A DNA stretch of 64,000 nt from Pseudomonas sp. BBP2017 (GCF_003024385.1 NZ_PVZN01000003.1:274166-338165); one strand, 5' to 3'. Positions 34,618 to 44,353 are shown, numbered from the stretch's first letter. The notes: generated by a model not told the origin, from the letters alone. Numbers and translations: made by a program.

Positions 34618-36336
34618 ATGGCTGTCGATACCCCCACCCCTTCCTGCGTGGATTGCGATGTACTGGTCATCGGCTCCGGCGCTGCCGGTTTATCTGCAGC
34701 GGTAACCGCCGCCTGGCATGGTCAGAAAGTCATTGTGGTCGAAAAGGATCCGGTATTCGGTGGCGCTACGGCCTGGTCCGGCGGCTGGATGTGGGTGCCA
34801 TGCAACCCGCTGGCACAACGCGCCGGCATCATCGAAAAGCGTGCCCAGCCGCGCACCTACCTCGAACACGAACTGGGCGAGCGATTCGATGCACAGATGA
34901 TCGACGCTTTTCTTGAAGCGGCACCGAACATGGTGTCGTTCTTCGAACGGCATACGGCGCTGCAATTCGCCGACGGCAACAGCATTGCCGACATCCACGG
35001 CAATTCGCCAGGCGCCGGTACAGGTGGGCGTTCGGTGATCGCCGCGCCCTATGACGGACGCAAGGTCGGCAAACTGCTCAAGCGCCTGCGCAAAACCATG
35101 CGCGAGACTTCCTTCATGGGCATGCCGATCATGGCTGGCAAGGATCTGGGCGCCTTCCTGACCCTGACCCGCTCGTGGCGCTCGCTGCTGCACGTCAGCA
35201 AGCGCTTCAGCCGCCATCTGCTCGACCTCGCCCTGCACGGCCGGGCCATGCAGCTGGTCAACGGCGTCGCCCTCATCGCACGGTTGGCCAGATCGGCGGA
35301 AGATCTGGGGGTGTTGCTCTGGGAGTCGGCGCCGGCAAAACGACTGCTTCACCAGCAGGATCGTGTCTGCGGTGCGGTGATCGACACCGCACGCGGCCCT
35401 GTCAGCATTCATGCACGCAAGGCCGTAGTCCTCGCCGCCGGCGGTTTTGCCAATGACATCGAACGGCGCAAGGCCCTGTTCCCACGCACGCCCAGCGGCC
35501 ATGAACATCTGGCCTTGCCGCCCCTGGGTGCCAACGGTGACGGTCTGCGCCTGGGTGAAAGTGTCGGCGGCCAGGTCGCCGACGACCTGCACAGCCCGGT
35601 AGCCTGGGCGCCGGTTTCACGGGTACCACACAAGGACGGCACAGTAGGCCATTTCCCGCATATCATCGAGCGCGGCAAGCCTGGCATCATCGGCGTACTG
35701 GCCAACGGCAAACGCTTTGTCAACGAAGCCGATGGCTACTACGACTATGTCAGCGCCATGGTCGCCCAAGCGCCCGGTGACAAAGTCGAATCCTGGCTGA
35801 TTTGCAGCCACGCCTTTCAGCGCCGCTATGGCCTCGGCATGTCCCGCCCCTTTCCGCTGCCGCTACAGCCATTTATCGCCTCGGGCTACCTGAAAAGCGC
35901 CAGGACCATCGAAGCCCTGGCGCGCGCCTGTGGCATCGACCCACAAGGTTTGCGCGATACCGTGAATGAGTACAACCGCCATGCCCGCCTGGGTGAAGAC
36001 CCGGCGTTCGGTCGCGGCTCGACGCCGTACAACCGCAAACAGGGCGACGCCCAGCACACACCGAACCCGTGCGTGGCACCGATCGAGCAAGGGCCGTTTT
36101 ATGCGGTGAAAGTCGAGCCGGGGTGTTTTGCTACCTTCGCAGGGTTGCGGACCAACCAGCATGCCCAGGTTCTGGACAGCCAGCGCCAGCCCATCGCCGG
36201 GTTGTATGCAGTGGGAACCGACATGGCCAGCATCATGGCCGGGCATTACCCGGCGGGCGGAATCAATCTGGGGCCTGCGGCGACGTTTGGCTACATCGCC
36301 GGGCGGCATATTGCCGGGGTTACTGAATACGAATGA
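34618..36336 (+). CDS. FAD-dependent dehydrogenase of the 3-ketosteroid dehydrogenase/fumarate reductase flavoprotein family
   Basis: 572 residues. The FAD-binding Rossmann motif is CDVLVIGSGAAGLSAAV and the following FGGATAWSGGWMWVP; the C-terminal block is GPFYAVKVEPGCFATFAGLRTN and the FAD-closing motif HYPAGGINLGPAATFGYIAG. It resembles KstD-type enzymes, which introduce ring double bonds, but the neighbourhood has no steroid genes. Beside quiC and pcaHG it may oxidise an alicyclic acid (inference). GAGGAG lies 9 bases before the ATG. Its stop overlaps a REPIN. Confidence 0.83.
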   Translation: MAVDTPTPSCVDCDVLVIGSGAAGLSAAVTAAWHGQKVIVVEKDPVFGGATAWSGGWMWVPCNPLAQRAGIIEKRAQPRTYLEHELGERFDAQMIDAFLEAAPNMVSFFERHTALQFADGNSIADIHGNSPGAGTGGRSVIAAPYDGRKVGKLLKRLRKTMRETSFMGMPIMAGKDLGAFLTLTRSWRSLLHVSKRFSRHLLDLALHGRAMQLVNGVALIARLARSAEDLGVLLWESAPAKRLLHQQDRVCGAVIDTARGPVSIHARKAVVLAAGGFANDIERRKALFPRTPSGHEHLALPPLGANGDGLRLGESVGGQVADDLHSPVAWAPVSRVPHKDGTVGHFPHIIERGKPGIIGVLANGKRFVNEADGYYDYVSAMVAQAPGDKVESWLICSHAFQRRYGLGMSRPFPLPLQPFIASGYLKSARTIEALARACGIDPQGLRDTVNEYNRHARLGEDPAFGRGSTPYNRKQGDAQHTPNPCVAPIEQGPFYAVKVEPGCFATFAGLRTNQHAQVLDSQRQPIAGLYAVGTDMASIMAGHYPAGGINLGPAATFGYIAGRHIAGVTEYE

Positions 36337-36394
36337 TCGCGGGGCAAGCCCTCTCCCACATCAATACCCTGTGGGAGCGAGCTTGCCCCGCGAT
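36336..36394. repeat. REPIN between the flavoprotein gene and pcaG
   Basis: Inverted REP copies (36336-36360 and 36370-36394) share the core GGGGCAAGC/GCTTGCCCC with nine bases between them. The left copy begins on the last base of the flavoprotein stop codon. Confidence 0.88.
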
Positions 36395-36408
36395 AGCGCC
36401 AGCAAAAA

Positions 36409-37014
36409 TCAGAAATCGAAGAACACCGTCTCACCCTCACCCTGAATGCGGATGTCAAAGCGATACGCCAACTTGCCATCCACCTCACAGCGGGTCGCCA
36501 CCAGGGTCTCGCGCCGCTGCGGCTGCTCAATCAAATTAAGCACCGGACACTGGGTGTTGGCCTGGGCCTCATCATCGAAGTACAGACGCGTCTGCAGATG
36601 GATGTTGATCCCCCGGGCAAACAGGCTGACGTTGATGTGCGGCGCCATCGGCACACCCGCAGCATTGCGCACCACACCTGGCTTGACGGTGTGCAGGGTC
36701 CACTCACCCCCATCGAACGTGGTGGCAGTACGACCGAAGCTGTTGAACGGTCGCTCCAGGTTGAAATCGCCTTGGTACTGACCGTTGTGGTCGGCCTGCC
36801 AGAACTCAAGGAACGAATCCCTGACCAGATGACCGTTACCGTCATAAACGTTGCCGAACACCAGGATATGTTCACCCGGCGCATCGGCCCGGGCCATGTG
36901 GTTCCAGATCTCCTGGTCGCGGGTCGGATTGCCGGCGGCCTCCAGGGCCAAGCCGATGTGCACATACGGTCCGGCAGTCTGCGAAGGGGTTTCCGGCAGC
37001 AATTGAATGGGCAT
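36409..37014 (-). CDS. pcaG: Protocatechuate 3,4-dioxygenase alpha subunit
   Basis: 201 residues, the P. putida PcaG length. Family blocks are LLPETPSQTAGPYVHIGLA, GNVYDGNGHLVRDSFLEFWQAD and APHINVSLFARGINIHLQTRLYF. The alpha chain lacks the iron ligands and pairs with PcaH in an (alpha-beta-Fe)12 complex that opens protocatechuate to beta-carboxy-cis,cis-muconate. GGAGG precedes the ATG at 37014, ten bases after the pcaH stop. No other pca genes are in the window. Confidence 0.97.
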   Translation of the reverse strand: MPIQLLPETPSQTAGPYVHIGLALEAAGNPTRDQEIWNHMARADAPGEHILVFGNVYDGNGHLVRDSFLEFWQADHNGQYQGDFNLERPFNSFGRTATTFDGGEWTLHTVKPGVVRNAAGVPMAPHINVSLFARGINIHLQTRLYFDDEAQANTQCPVLNLIEQPQRRETLVATRCEVDGKLAYRFDIRIQGEGETVFFDF

Positions 37015-37024
37015 GGTCACCTCC

Positions 37025-37744
37025 TCAGCAGTTTTCGAAGTGGGTTTTGCGCTGGCCGCGCAGGACGATGTCGAAGCGGTAGGCCAGACAATCCATCGGG
37101 TTGGCGTTGCTCATGTCCAGCCGTGCGATCAGGCTCTGCACTGCCTCAGGGTTGGCAATCGACTTGACGATCGGGCACATCGGGATCAACGGATCACCTT
37201 CGAAATACAGCTGGGTGATCAAGCGGGTGGCAATCGACGGACCGCTGATCGACACATGGATATGCGCCGGGCGCCAGTCGTTGGGGCCATTGCGCCAAGG
37301 GTATGGGCCCGGCTTGATGGTACGGAAGCTGTAGTAACCCTCGCTGTCGGTCAAGGCGCGGCCGACGCCTCCGAAGTTGGGGTCCAGCGGCGCCAGGTAG
37401 CGGTCGTTCTTGTGACGATAACGGCCACCGGCGTTGGCCTGCCAGATTTCAACCAAGGTATGCGGGATCGGTTTGCCGTACTGGTCGCAGACGCGGCCAG
37501 CAACAATGATCCGCTCGCCGATGGGCAGCCCGCCGTTGTTGAAGTTGAGCAGCAGGTCATGGTCATGCTGGCCGAACCTCAAGTGAGAAAAGTCCGGTCC
37601 AGTGCTTTCGCTGATCGACTGCGGAATACTCACCAGCGCCTGACGCGGCGAACGGGCAATGGAGGTTTTGTAATCCGGAGTAAGGGCCTTCGGGTGCCAG
37701 TTGCGATCACGGATAGCGAAGCGACTATTGTCTTGCGCAGACAT
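37025..37744 (-). CDS. pcaH: Protocatechuate 3,4-dioxygenase beta subunit
   Basis: 239 residues. All four Fe(III) ligands are present: Y109 (GGRYRHKND), Y148 (PGPYPWRNG), H161 and H163 (RPAHIHVSI). These are 108, 147, 160 and 162 once the initiator Met is removed, as in the classical P. putida enzyme. It is the catalytic chain for intradiol cleavage of protocatechuate. It is the first gene of pcaHG. An ATAACC-N4-GGTTAT element about 105 bases upstream fits PcaQ control. Confidence 0.97.
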   Translation of the reverse strand: MSAQDNSRFAIRDRNWHPKALTPDYKTSIARSPRQALVSIPQSISESTGPDFSHLRFGQHDHDLLLNFNNGGLPIGERIIVAGRVCDQYGKPIPHTLVEIWQANAGGRYRHKNDRYLAPLDPNFGGVGRALTDSEGYYSFRTIKPGPYPWRNGPNDWRPAHIHVSISGPSIATRLITQLYFEGDPLIPMCPIVKSIANPEAVQSLIARLDMSNANPMDCLAYRFDIVLRGQRKTHFENC

Positions 37745-37848
37745 GCCGTTCTCCTGTCTTGGAATTATTGGAGCGCCTGGACGTGGCAGGCGAGCTTGCA
37801 GTTTCCGGCATGTACGTTCTGGAGAACATTGAAAATAACCCAGGCAAA

Positions 37849-37866
37849 CATAACCAAATGGTTATG
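37849..37866. promoter_or_regulatory. PcaQ-type LysR operator upstream of pcaHG
   Basis: CATAACCAAATGGTTATG has 8-base arms around AA and contains ATAACC-N4-GGTTA, the PcaQ-binding motif described in rhizobia. It lies in the divergent pcaH-ypfJ gap. No pcaQ gene is present in the window. Confidence 0.65.
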
Positions 37867-37943
37867 CAACTACCAGGGATCTGACATTGCGACGCTCAGT
37901 GAACTAATCTTTGAGCTCATGTTTCCAAGCTCGGAGAGCACTC

Positions 37944-38825
37944 ATGCAATGGCGAAAAGGCAGGCGTAGCGACAATGTGGTCGATGCCCGTGGCGAGGGT
38001 GGTGGCGGCATGCGCTTCGGCGGTGGCAAGGGCCTGAGCATCGGTGCGATTCTGTTGATCGTCGGCATCGGCTGGATGACCGGCCAGGACCCTTTGCAGA
38101 TCCTTGGGCAATTAACCGGGCAGATGGGCCAACAGAGTGCACCGGTCAGCACCGGTACCGGCAAGGCCCCGCCCGCCAATGATGAGCAGGCCGAATTCGT
38201 CGCCTCGATCCTCGGCGACACCGAAGACACCTGGCGGGCGATCTTCGCCCAGGCCGGGCGCCAGTATAAAGACCCGACCCTGACCCTGTTCAGCGGCCAG
38301 ATCAACTCGGCCTGCGGCTTTGCCTCCTCGGCAGTCGGGCCGTTTTATTGCCCCGCTGACCAGAAGGTCTACCTGGACATGAGCTTCTTCCGCGAGATGG
38401 AGCAGCGCTTCGCGGCTGCCGGCGATTTCGCTCAAGCCTACGTCATCGCTCACGAAGTCGGTCACCATGTGCAGACCCTGCTGGGCGTGTCGGCCAAGGT
38501 CCAGGCTGCGCGTCAGCGGGGTGAGCGGATGGAAGGCGATAATGGCCTGCTGGTGCGTCAGGAACTGCAAGCCGATTGCCTGGCCGGCGTCTGGGCGTAC
38601 CAGGCTCAACAGCGCCTGAACTGGCTCGAACCCGGCGACATCGAAGAAGCCCTGAACGCCGCCAATGCCATTGGCGACGACCGCCTGCAACAGCAGGGCC
38701 AGGGTCGAGTGGTACCGGACTCGTTCACCCACGGCACCTCGCAGCAGCGTGTGCGCTGGTTCAAGACCGGCTTTGCCAAGGGCGACATCAATCAGTGCGA
38801 TACCTTCACCGTCCGCTCGCTATAA
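37944..38825 (+). CDS. YpfJ-family neutral zinc metallopeptidase
   Basis: 293 residues. A glycine-rich N-terminus precedes one membrane helix (about 33-50, GLSIGAILLIVGIGWM). The zinc motif HEVGHH lies near residue 170 (VIAHEVGHHVQTLLG), and ELQADCLAGVWAY supplies a further ligand. CGFASSAVGPFYCP is a conserved family block. The biological substrate is unknown. GGAGAG lies 7 bases before the ATG at 37944. It is divergent from pcaH and precedes mcpS. Confidence 0.87.
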   Translation: MQWRKGRRSDNVVDARGEGGGGMRFGGGKGLSIGAILLIVGIGWMTGQDPLQILGQLTGQMGQQSAPVSTGTGKAPPANDEQAEFVASILGDTEDTWRAIFAQAGRQYKDPTLTLFSGQINSACGFASSAVGPFYCPADQKVYLDMSFFREMEQRFAAAGDFAQAYVIAHEVGHHVQTLLGVSAKVQAARQRGERMEGDNGLLVRQELQADCLAGVWAYQAQQRLNWLEPGDIEEALNAANAIGDDRLQQQGQGRVVPDSFTHGTSQQRVRWFKTGFAKGDINQCDTFTVRSL

Positions 38826-38970
38826 CCCTTCACCACTGATCCGCAGCAGCCCTTGCCGACTGCTGCGGACAAATCCGGTTACGACCACTGAGCATTTTTG
38901 CTGAAAAAGCGTTTCAGCTCCGGCGCAAGCCGCCGATAAACCCTGCTCAGATGATCGGCTGGCCATCAAA

Positions 38971-38981
38971 AACAACAACAA
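38971..38981 (+). promoter_or_regulatory. Candidate Crc/Hfq site in the mcpS leader
   Basis: AACAACAACAA contains overlapping AANAAYAA matches about 50 bases before the mcpS start, further from the ribosome site than the other candidates in this window. Confidence 0.35.
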
Positions 38982-39029
38982 CCTTCCAGCGATATGGATC
39001 AAGAAGCACAACGTTCCTGGAGGGATTGC

Positions 39030-40949
39030 ATGAATAGCTGGTTTGCCAACATCAGTGTCAACCTGAAACTCGGCCTGGGCTTCGGCCTGGTGCTGCTGCT
39101 CACCAGCCTGCTGGCCCTGACCGGCTGGAACAGCATGGGTGGGCTGATCGACCGCAGCAACTGGATGAGCGACATCACCCAGCTCAACAGTGACCTGACC
39201 AACCTGCGCATCACCCGCCTGCAGTACATGCTGACCAACGGCGACGATGCCGCCGCGGGCAATGTCCAGGTCAAGTTGAATGCCTTCAGTGAACAGCAGC
39301 AAAAACTGCTGAAAAGCTTCAAGAGCCCGGAAAACGTCAAGTTGCTTCAGGAACTGGGCCAGACCATCAGCGAGTATCAGGTCTCGATCAACAAGATGCG
39401 TGCCGGCTACAAAAGCAGTCTTGCCGCGCGGGATGCCATGACCCTGGCCGCTTCGCGCGCCATCGAGCTGATCGAGGCGATCAACCGCGATATTCTTGCC
39501 CTGTCTGAAGGTGACAGCAGCCGCCTGGAGCAATTCCGTACCATCACCCAGGCCAAGGAACAGCTGTTCCAGGTACGCCTGGCCGTGCGCAGCTACATTG
39601 CTGACATCAGCAGCGAAACCGAACAGCTGGCACTGCGTCAGCTCGATAGTGCCCTGGCCGAGATTACCAGCCTGAACCGCCAGATGCCGAACGAAGCCGC
39701 ACGCATCCAGCAGTTCGAAAGCGCAGTGCTGGCCTACCGTGATGCCGTGCGTCTGTTCCGCGATGCCACCGCCGATGTTGCCGTCGCTCGCCAGGAAATG
39801 ACCGTACAAGGCGCCACCATCGTCAAAATCAGCGATGCGCTGTACAAGATCCAGCTCGAACGCCGTGACAGCGAAAGTGCCCAGGCCCGAACCCTGCAGC
39901 TCACCGCGACCCTGCTGGCCTTGCTGGTCGGCGTGCTGGCCGCCGTGATCATCACCCGCCAGATCACCCGGCCACTGCGCGAAACCCTGGCCGTGGTGGA
40001 AAAAATCGCCGCCGGCGACCTCACCCACAACCTGCGCGTTACCCGTCGCGACGAACTGGGCGTGTTGCAACAAGGCATTCAGCGTATGGGCTCGACCCTG
40101 CGTGACCTGATCAGCGGCATCCGCGATGGCGTCACCCAGATCGCCAGCGCTGCCGAAGAGTTGTCGGCCGTGACCGAGGAAACCAGCGCCGGGGTCAACA
40201 GCCAGAAAGTCGAGACCGATCAGGTCGCCACCGCCATGCACGAAATGGCCGCCACCGTGCAGGAAGTTGCGCGTAACGCCGAACATGCTTCGTCTGCCGC
40301 CACCGACGCCGATGCGCAAGCGCGTGCCGGTGATCAGGTAGTTGCCGAGGCGATCAGCCAGATCGAACGCCTGGCCGAAGAAGTGCACCGCTCCACCGAA
40401 GCCATGGGCCTACTGCAGCAGGAAAGCCAGAAGATCGGTAGCGTCATGGACGTGATCAAGTCGGTGGCCGAACAGACCAACCTGCTAGCGCTCAACGCCG
40501 CCATCGAAGCCGCTCGTGCCGGTGAAGCCGGACGTGGTTTTGCCGTGGTTGCTGACGAAGTTCGCGGCCTGGCCCAGCGCACGCAGAAGTCCACCGAAGA
40601 GATCGAAGAGCTGGTCGCCGGCCTGCAGAGCGGTACTCAGCAAGTGGCCAATGTAATGCTCGGCAGCCGCAACCTGACCGACAGCAGCGTCGAACTGACC
40701 CGCAAGGCCGGTGCCTCGCTGGAAAGCATCACTCGCACGGTGTCGAACATTCAGTCGATGAACCAGCAGATCGCCGCGGCAGCCGAACAGCAAAGTGCGG
40801 TGGCCGAGCAGATCAGCCGCAGCATCATCAACGTGCGCGATGTGTCGGAACAGACGGCGGCGGCCAGTGATGAAACCGCAGCGTCCAGTGTTGAACTGGC
40901 GCGTTTGGGTAATCAGTTGCAGACCATGGTCAGCCACTTCCGCGTCTAA
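39030..40949 (+). CDS. mcpS: Methyl-accepting chemotaxis protein with HBM domain, McpS-type (TCA-cycle acids)
   Basis: 639 residues. TM1 is at about 12-31, a helical bimodular (HBM) periplasmic region spans about 47-285, TM2 is 290-309, a HAMP domain follows (about 310-362), and the signalling hairpin contains [31 protein letters not shown]. Arg residues at 60, 63, 183 and 254 occupy positions I recall as acid-binding in P. putida McpS, which senses malate, succinate, fumarate and related acids; that recall should be checked. Position after pcaHG and ypfJ also matches mcpS. There is no C-terminal CheR-tethering pentapeptide. The start at 39030 follows GGAGG. Confidence 0.88.
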   Translation: MNSWFANISVNLKLGLGFGLVLLLTSLLALTGWNSMGGLIDRSNWMSDITQLNSDLTNLRITRLQYMLTNGDDAAAGNVQVKLNAFSEQQQKLLKSFKSPENVKLLQELGQTISEYQVSINKMRAGYKSSLAARDAMTLAASRAIELIEAINRDILALSEGDSSRLEQFRTITQAKEQLFQVRLAVRSYIADISSETEQLALRQLDSALAEITSLNRQMPNEAARIQQFESAVLAYRDAVRLFRDATADVAVARQEMTVQGATIVKISDALYKIQLERRDSESAQARTLQLTATLLALLVGVLAAVIITRQITRPLRETLAVVEKIAAGDLTHNLRVTRRDELGVLQQGIQRMGSTLRDLISGIRDGVTQIASAAEELSAVTEETSAGVNSQKVETDQVATAMHEMAATVQEVARNAEHASSAATDADAQARAGDQVVAEAISQIERLAEEVHRSTEAMGLLQQESQKIGSVMDVIKSVAEQTNLLALNAAIEAARAGEAGRGFAVVADEVRGLAQRTQKSTEEIEELVAGLQSGTQQVANVMLGSRNLTDSSVELTRKAGASLESITRTVSNIQSMNQQIAAAAEQQSAVAEQISRSIINVRDVSEQTAAASDETAASSVELARLGNQLQTMVSHFRV

Positions 40950-40953
40950 AAGC

Positions 40954-41002
40954 ATCGCGGGGCAAGCCCGCTCCCACTGTGGGAGCGGGCTTGCCCCGCG
41001 AT
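40954..41002. repeat. REPIN forming a 49-base near-perfect palindrome
   Basis: Two exact inverted 24-base REP copies are separated by a single T, between mcpS and the convergent ggt. It is the most perfect REPIN in the window and could extrude as a cruciform or act as a transcript end. Confidence 0.9.
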
Positions 41003-41013
41003 CAGTTCAGCAC

Positions 41014-42681
41014 TTACTTAACGATGTGCCCAACACCCCGCCCACGCGGATCAGAAGCGGTCTCCAGCGCCGTACCGTTAACCCGGATCGCCTGGATATC
41101 GCCCATCTCCCAACCCTGATCTTCCAGGGTGTAACCCATCTTCTTCAGCTCCTCCGCCACCTTGCCGGTCAATGGTGCATAAGCGTCAAAGTAGATGGTG
41201 TCCTTAGGCAGCAACTGGTGATGCACGCGCTGCGCCGCCACGGCTTTCTCCAGCGGCAGGTTGTAGTCATACAGGTTGTTCAGCACCTGGAAGATCGAAG
41301 TGAAGATCCGCGAACCACCCGGTGTACCCAGCACCAGAGTGACCTGGCCATCACGGGTCACCAAAGTCGGCGCCATGGACGAGAGCATGCGCTTGCCCGG
41401 CTCAATGGCGTTGGCGTCGCCGCCGACTACGCCGAAGGCATTGGCCACACCCGGCTTGGAGCTGAAGTCGTCCATCTCGTCGTTGAGCAGGAAGCCTGCG
41501 CCTTTAACCACTACCCCACTGCCGTAATCCCAGTTCAGGGTATAGGTATTGCTGACCGCGTTACCCTGTCTGTCGACGATGGAGAAGTGCGTGGTCTGAT
41601 GTGGCTCCAGGCCCGGACGGACTTTCTCTGTTTCTGAGATGGCGCTCGGATTGACCTCTTGGGCACGCTTGGCGATGTAGTCTTTGGCGATCAACTTATC
41701 CACCGGCACCTTGGAAAAATTCGGGTCGCCCAGGTAGTCAGCACGGTCAGCGAACACTCGCTTCTCGATTTCCGCCAGCAGGTGAATATAGCGCGCCGAG
41801 TTCAGCTCGACCCCCTTGAAGTCGGCCGCACGGTTTTCCTTGATGCCCAACAGTTGCGCCAGGGCGACCCCGCCAGAGCTTGGCAGCGGCGCGGTGTAGA
41901 CCATATTGCCGCGCCACTCGATACCCATCGGCTCACGCCATAGCGCTTTGTAATCCTTGAGGTCGTCTTTGCTGATCAGGCCCTTGTCAGCCTGCATCTG
42001 CGCGACCAGCAGGTCGGCGGTCTTGCCCTGGTAGAACTCGCTGACGCCTTTGTCGGCAATGCGCTCCAGGGTCTGCGCCAGCTCAGGCTGCTTGAAGGTC
42101 TCGCCGACTTTCATGCTACCGAAGTAGTCGTTGAAATTGGTGCTGTCCTTGAACAGGCCCAGAGCATCTTCGCGGTACTGATACTGCTTGGCTGCGATCT
42201 TGAAACCGTTCCTGGCATAGCCCACTGCCGGGGTGATCAACTCAGCCCAAGGCAGTTTGCCAAACTTCTGATGCGCCTCCCACAAGCCCATCACCGTACC
42301 CGGCACACCCGCGGCGCGGGCACCGACCAGGCTCAGGTTCTCGATGATCTCGCCCTTTTCATCCAGGTACATGTTGCGGCTGGCAGCCTTGGGCGCCACT
42401 TCGCGGTAGTCGAGGAAGTAGGGTTTGCCGTCCATGTACAAGGTCATGAAACCGCCGCCGCCGATGTTGCCAGCTTCGGGGTAGGTCACAGCCAGGGTGA
42501 AGGCGGTGGCGACAGCGGCGTCTACCGCGTTACCGCCTTTCTTGAGAACTTCTGCGGCCACCTGTGCACCATATTGATCGGGTGCGGCCACCGCGCCACC
42601 TTCCAACGTCACAGCGTAAGCCGATGAACTGGCGAGTATCGCGGCACTCAGGCCCAGGGTTCGGAACATCACAACGCGCAT
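41014..42681 (-). CDS. ggt: Gamma-glutamyltransferase precursor
   Basis: 555 residues. A signal peptide (about 1-23, ending ASSSAYA) sends it to the periplasm. The autoprocessing site is before T363 in HQTTHFSIVD, which becomes the N-terminal nucleophile of the small subunit. Other blocks are GNAVDAAVATAFTLAVTYP, GNIGGGGFMT and RMLSSMAPTLV. It hydrolyses or transfers the gamma-glutamyl group of glutathione. AAGGAA lies 7 bases before the ATG. It is downstream of a LysR gene on the same strand, with a 117-base gap. Confidence 0.94.
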   Translation of the reverse strand: MRVVMFRTLGLSAAILASSSAYAVTLEGGAVAAPDQYGAQVAAEVLKKGGNAVDAAVATAFTLAVTYPEAGNIGGGGFMTLYMDGKPYFLDYREVAPKAASRNMYLDEKGEIIENLSLVGARAAGVPGTVMGLWEAHQKFGKLPWAELITPAVGYARNGFKIAAKQYQYREDALGLFKDSTNFNDYFGSMKVGETFKQPELAQTLERIADKGVSEFYQGKTADLLVAQMQADKGLISKDDLKDYKALWREPMGIEWRGNMVYTAPLPSSGGVALAQLLGIKENRAADFKGVELNSARYIHLLAEIEKRVFADRADYLGDPNFSKVPVDKLIAKDYIAKRAQEVNPSAISETEKVRPGLEPHQTTHFSIVDRQGNAVSNTYTLNWDYGSGVVVKGAGFLLNDEMDDFSSKPGVANAFGVVGGDANAIEPGKRMLSSMAPTLVTRDGQVTLVLGTPGGSRIFTSIFQVLNNLYDYNLPLEKAVAAQRVHHQLLPKDTIYFDAYAPLTGKVAEELKKMGYTLEDQGWEMGDIQAIRVNGTALETASDPRGRGVGHIVK

Positions 42682-42798
42682 GAGAGCTTCCTTGGTGTTG
42701 TTTTCGTTGAACAGCCATTAAGGCTGATGTCAGAAAACTAATCAAACACCACAGGAAAAATCGCCGCTCCCAGGAAGGTTTTGTCGTACTGGGAGCGA

Positions 42799-43695
42799 TC
42801 AGCAGGCGTAGATCGCCAGTTTGTGCTGGATGAAATCGAGGAAGCACTGAATGCGCAGGGCCAGCTGCGAGTTGCGGTAGTACACCGCGTTGATTGGTTG
42901 GCGATAGCCACTGTTGTGCTCTGGCAAAACCACCTGCAAACGACCGGTGCGTATATCTTCATGGGTCATGAAGTGCGACAGGCAGGCGATGCCCTCACCA
43001 GCCAGGGCCAGCTCGCGCAAGGTTTCACCGCTGGAAGCCGACAGACTCGGGCTGATCAGCAAGCGATCACCCTCGACATGACGCAACGGCCAATGGTTGA
43101 GGGTTTCGGTCTGGGTAAAACCGAGCAGCGAATGCGCCTGCAAGTCTTCAACTCGTTCCGGTGTGCCATGGCGCGCCAGGTACTCAGGACTGGCCAGCAC
43201 ACTCAATGGACTGCAGCCGAGGGAACGGGCATGCAGACTGGAGTCAGCCAGCTCGCCGATGCGGATGGCGACATCGGTGCTCTGCTCGATCAGATCAATG
43301 ATCAGGTCACTGGTGTTGAGCTCAAGCTGGATCTGCGGATACAACGCACGAAACTCGCCGACCCAGGGCACGATGGCATGCAGCATGAACGGCAAGGCGG
43401 CGTTGATGCGCAGGCGCCCGGAAGGCGTCTGGTGATGTACCGACAGGTGCTCTTCAAGCTCATCCATCTGCTGCAAGATCAACTTGGCCCGTTCGAAAAA
43501 GAATCGTCCTTCTTCGGTCAGGTCCATGCGCCGGGTCGTACGGTTGATCAGCGTCGTACCGAGCTTGGCCTCCAGACGCGACAAGGTCCGGCTGATCGCC
43601 GAAGGCGTCTGCCCGCCCTGTTCGGCGGCTGCGGAAATCGAGCCGCACTCGATCACCGAGACGAACACCTGCAATTCATCGGACCTGGCTTTCAC
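42799..43695 (-). CDS. LysR-family transcriptional regulator
   Basis: 298 residues from a GTG start at 43695 (KARSDELQVFVSVIECGSIS). The HTH covers SISAAAEQGGQTPSAISRTLSRLEAKLG, and the C-terminal part is the LysR substrate-binding domain (GRLRINAALPFMLHAIVPWV). The upstream open frame of 20 codons lacks family similarity. It follows mdaB on the same strand after 67 bases, so it may control or be co-transcribed with that quinone reductase. No operator was identified. Confidence 0.85.
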   Translation of the reverse strand: MKARSDELQVFVSVIECGSISAAAEQGGQTPSAISRTLSRLEAKLGTTLINRTTRRMDLTEEGRFFFERAKLILQQMDELEEHLSVHHQTPSGRLRINAALPFMLHAIVPWVGEFRALYPQIQLELNTSDLIIDLIEQSTDVAIRIGELADSSLHARSLGCSPLSVLASPEYLARHGTPERVEDLQAHSLLGFTQTETLNHWPLRHVEGDRLLISPSLSASSGETLRELALAGEGIACLSHFMTHEDIRTGRLQVVLPEHNSGYRQPINAVYYRNSQLALRIQCFLDFIQHKLAIYAC

Positions 43696-43762
43696 GACTG
43701 TACCCCGGGGTGAGCAACAGCCGTGATAGATAGCCGCTTGGCGCGGCCAGCGCAAGGTTTCA

Positions 43763-44353
43763 TCAGGCCTGAGTCTGTAAAACCCGGGCCAGGTGTTGCT
43801 CGTAGGCAGCCACTGCGGCTTCGACGTTCGGGCGCTTCATCACATCCACCGCCAGGTAGGTGGGCAAACCGCTCATGCCGAGGAACTGGTTGGCCTTGTG
43901 GAACGGGAAGTACACCGCATCCACACCTTTGCCTTCGAAGAAATCGCTCGGGTCATCAAACGCCTGCTGCGGCGCGTTCCAGGTCAGCGACAGCATGTAT
44001 TGCTTGCCGTGGATCAGACCGCCGCTGCCGTACTTCTGTGAAGCATCGGAACGTGTGCGCCCGTCATTGGCGTAAAGGCTGCCGTGACCGGCGGTGAAGA
44101 CTTCATCCAGGTACTGCTTGACCGTCCACGGAGCGCCCATCCACCAGCCTGGCATCTGATAGATGATCACGTCGGCCCAGAGGAACTTCTGCACTTCTTC
44201 AGCGTTGTCGTAACCGCCGTCGATGTAGGTGGTCTTGATGTCGAAACCGGCGCGGTCGAGAAATGCCAGGGCGGCCTCGTGCAGGGTCTCGTTCAGGCGG
44301 CCATCGGAGTGGGCGAATTTTTTACCGCCATTGAGCAACAGGACTTTTTTCAT
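43763..44353 (-). CDS. mdaB: NAD(P)H quinone oxidoreductase, MdaB family
   Basis: 196 residues in the flavodoxin-like fold. MKKVLLLNGGKKFAHSDGRLN, WADVIIYQMPGWWMGAPWTVK and MLSLTWNAPQQAFDDP are MdaB hallmarks. The FAD enzyme reduces quinones by two electrons and protects against redox cycling. The start at 44353 was chosen because the Rossmann-like strand begins there; 49 upstream open codons are not supported. It is divergent from an ABM monooxygenase gene like YgiN, which accompanies mdaB in E. coli. Confidence 0.92.
   Translation of the reverse strand: MKKVLLLNGGKKFAHSDGRLNETLHEAALAFLDRAGFDIKTTYIDGGYDNAEEVQKFLWADVIIYQMPGWWMGAPWTVKQYLDEVFTAGHGSLYANDGRTRSDASQKYGSGGLIHGKQYMLSLTWNAPQQAFDDPSDFFEGKGVDAVYFPFHKANQFLGMSGLPTYLAVDVMKRPNVEAAVAAYEQHLARVLQTQA

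Noticed and set aside
34618..36336. A steroid-degradation gene (true KstD)
   Set aside because: The family match is general; no other steroid catabolism gene lies nearby, and the setting is quinate/protocatechuate metabolism.
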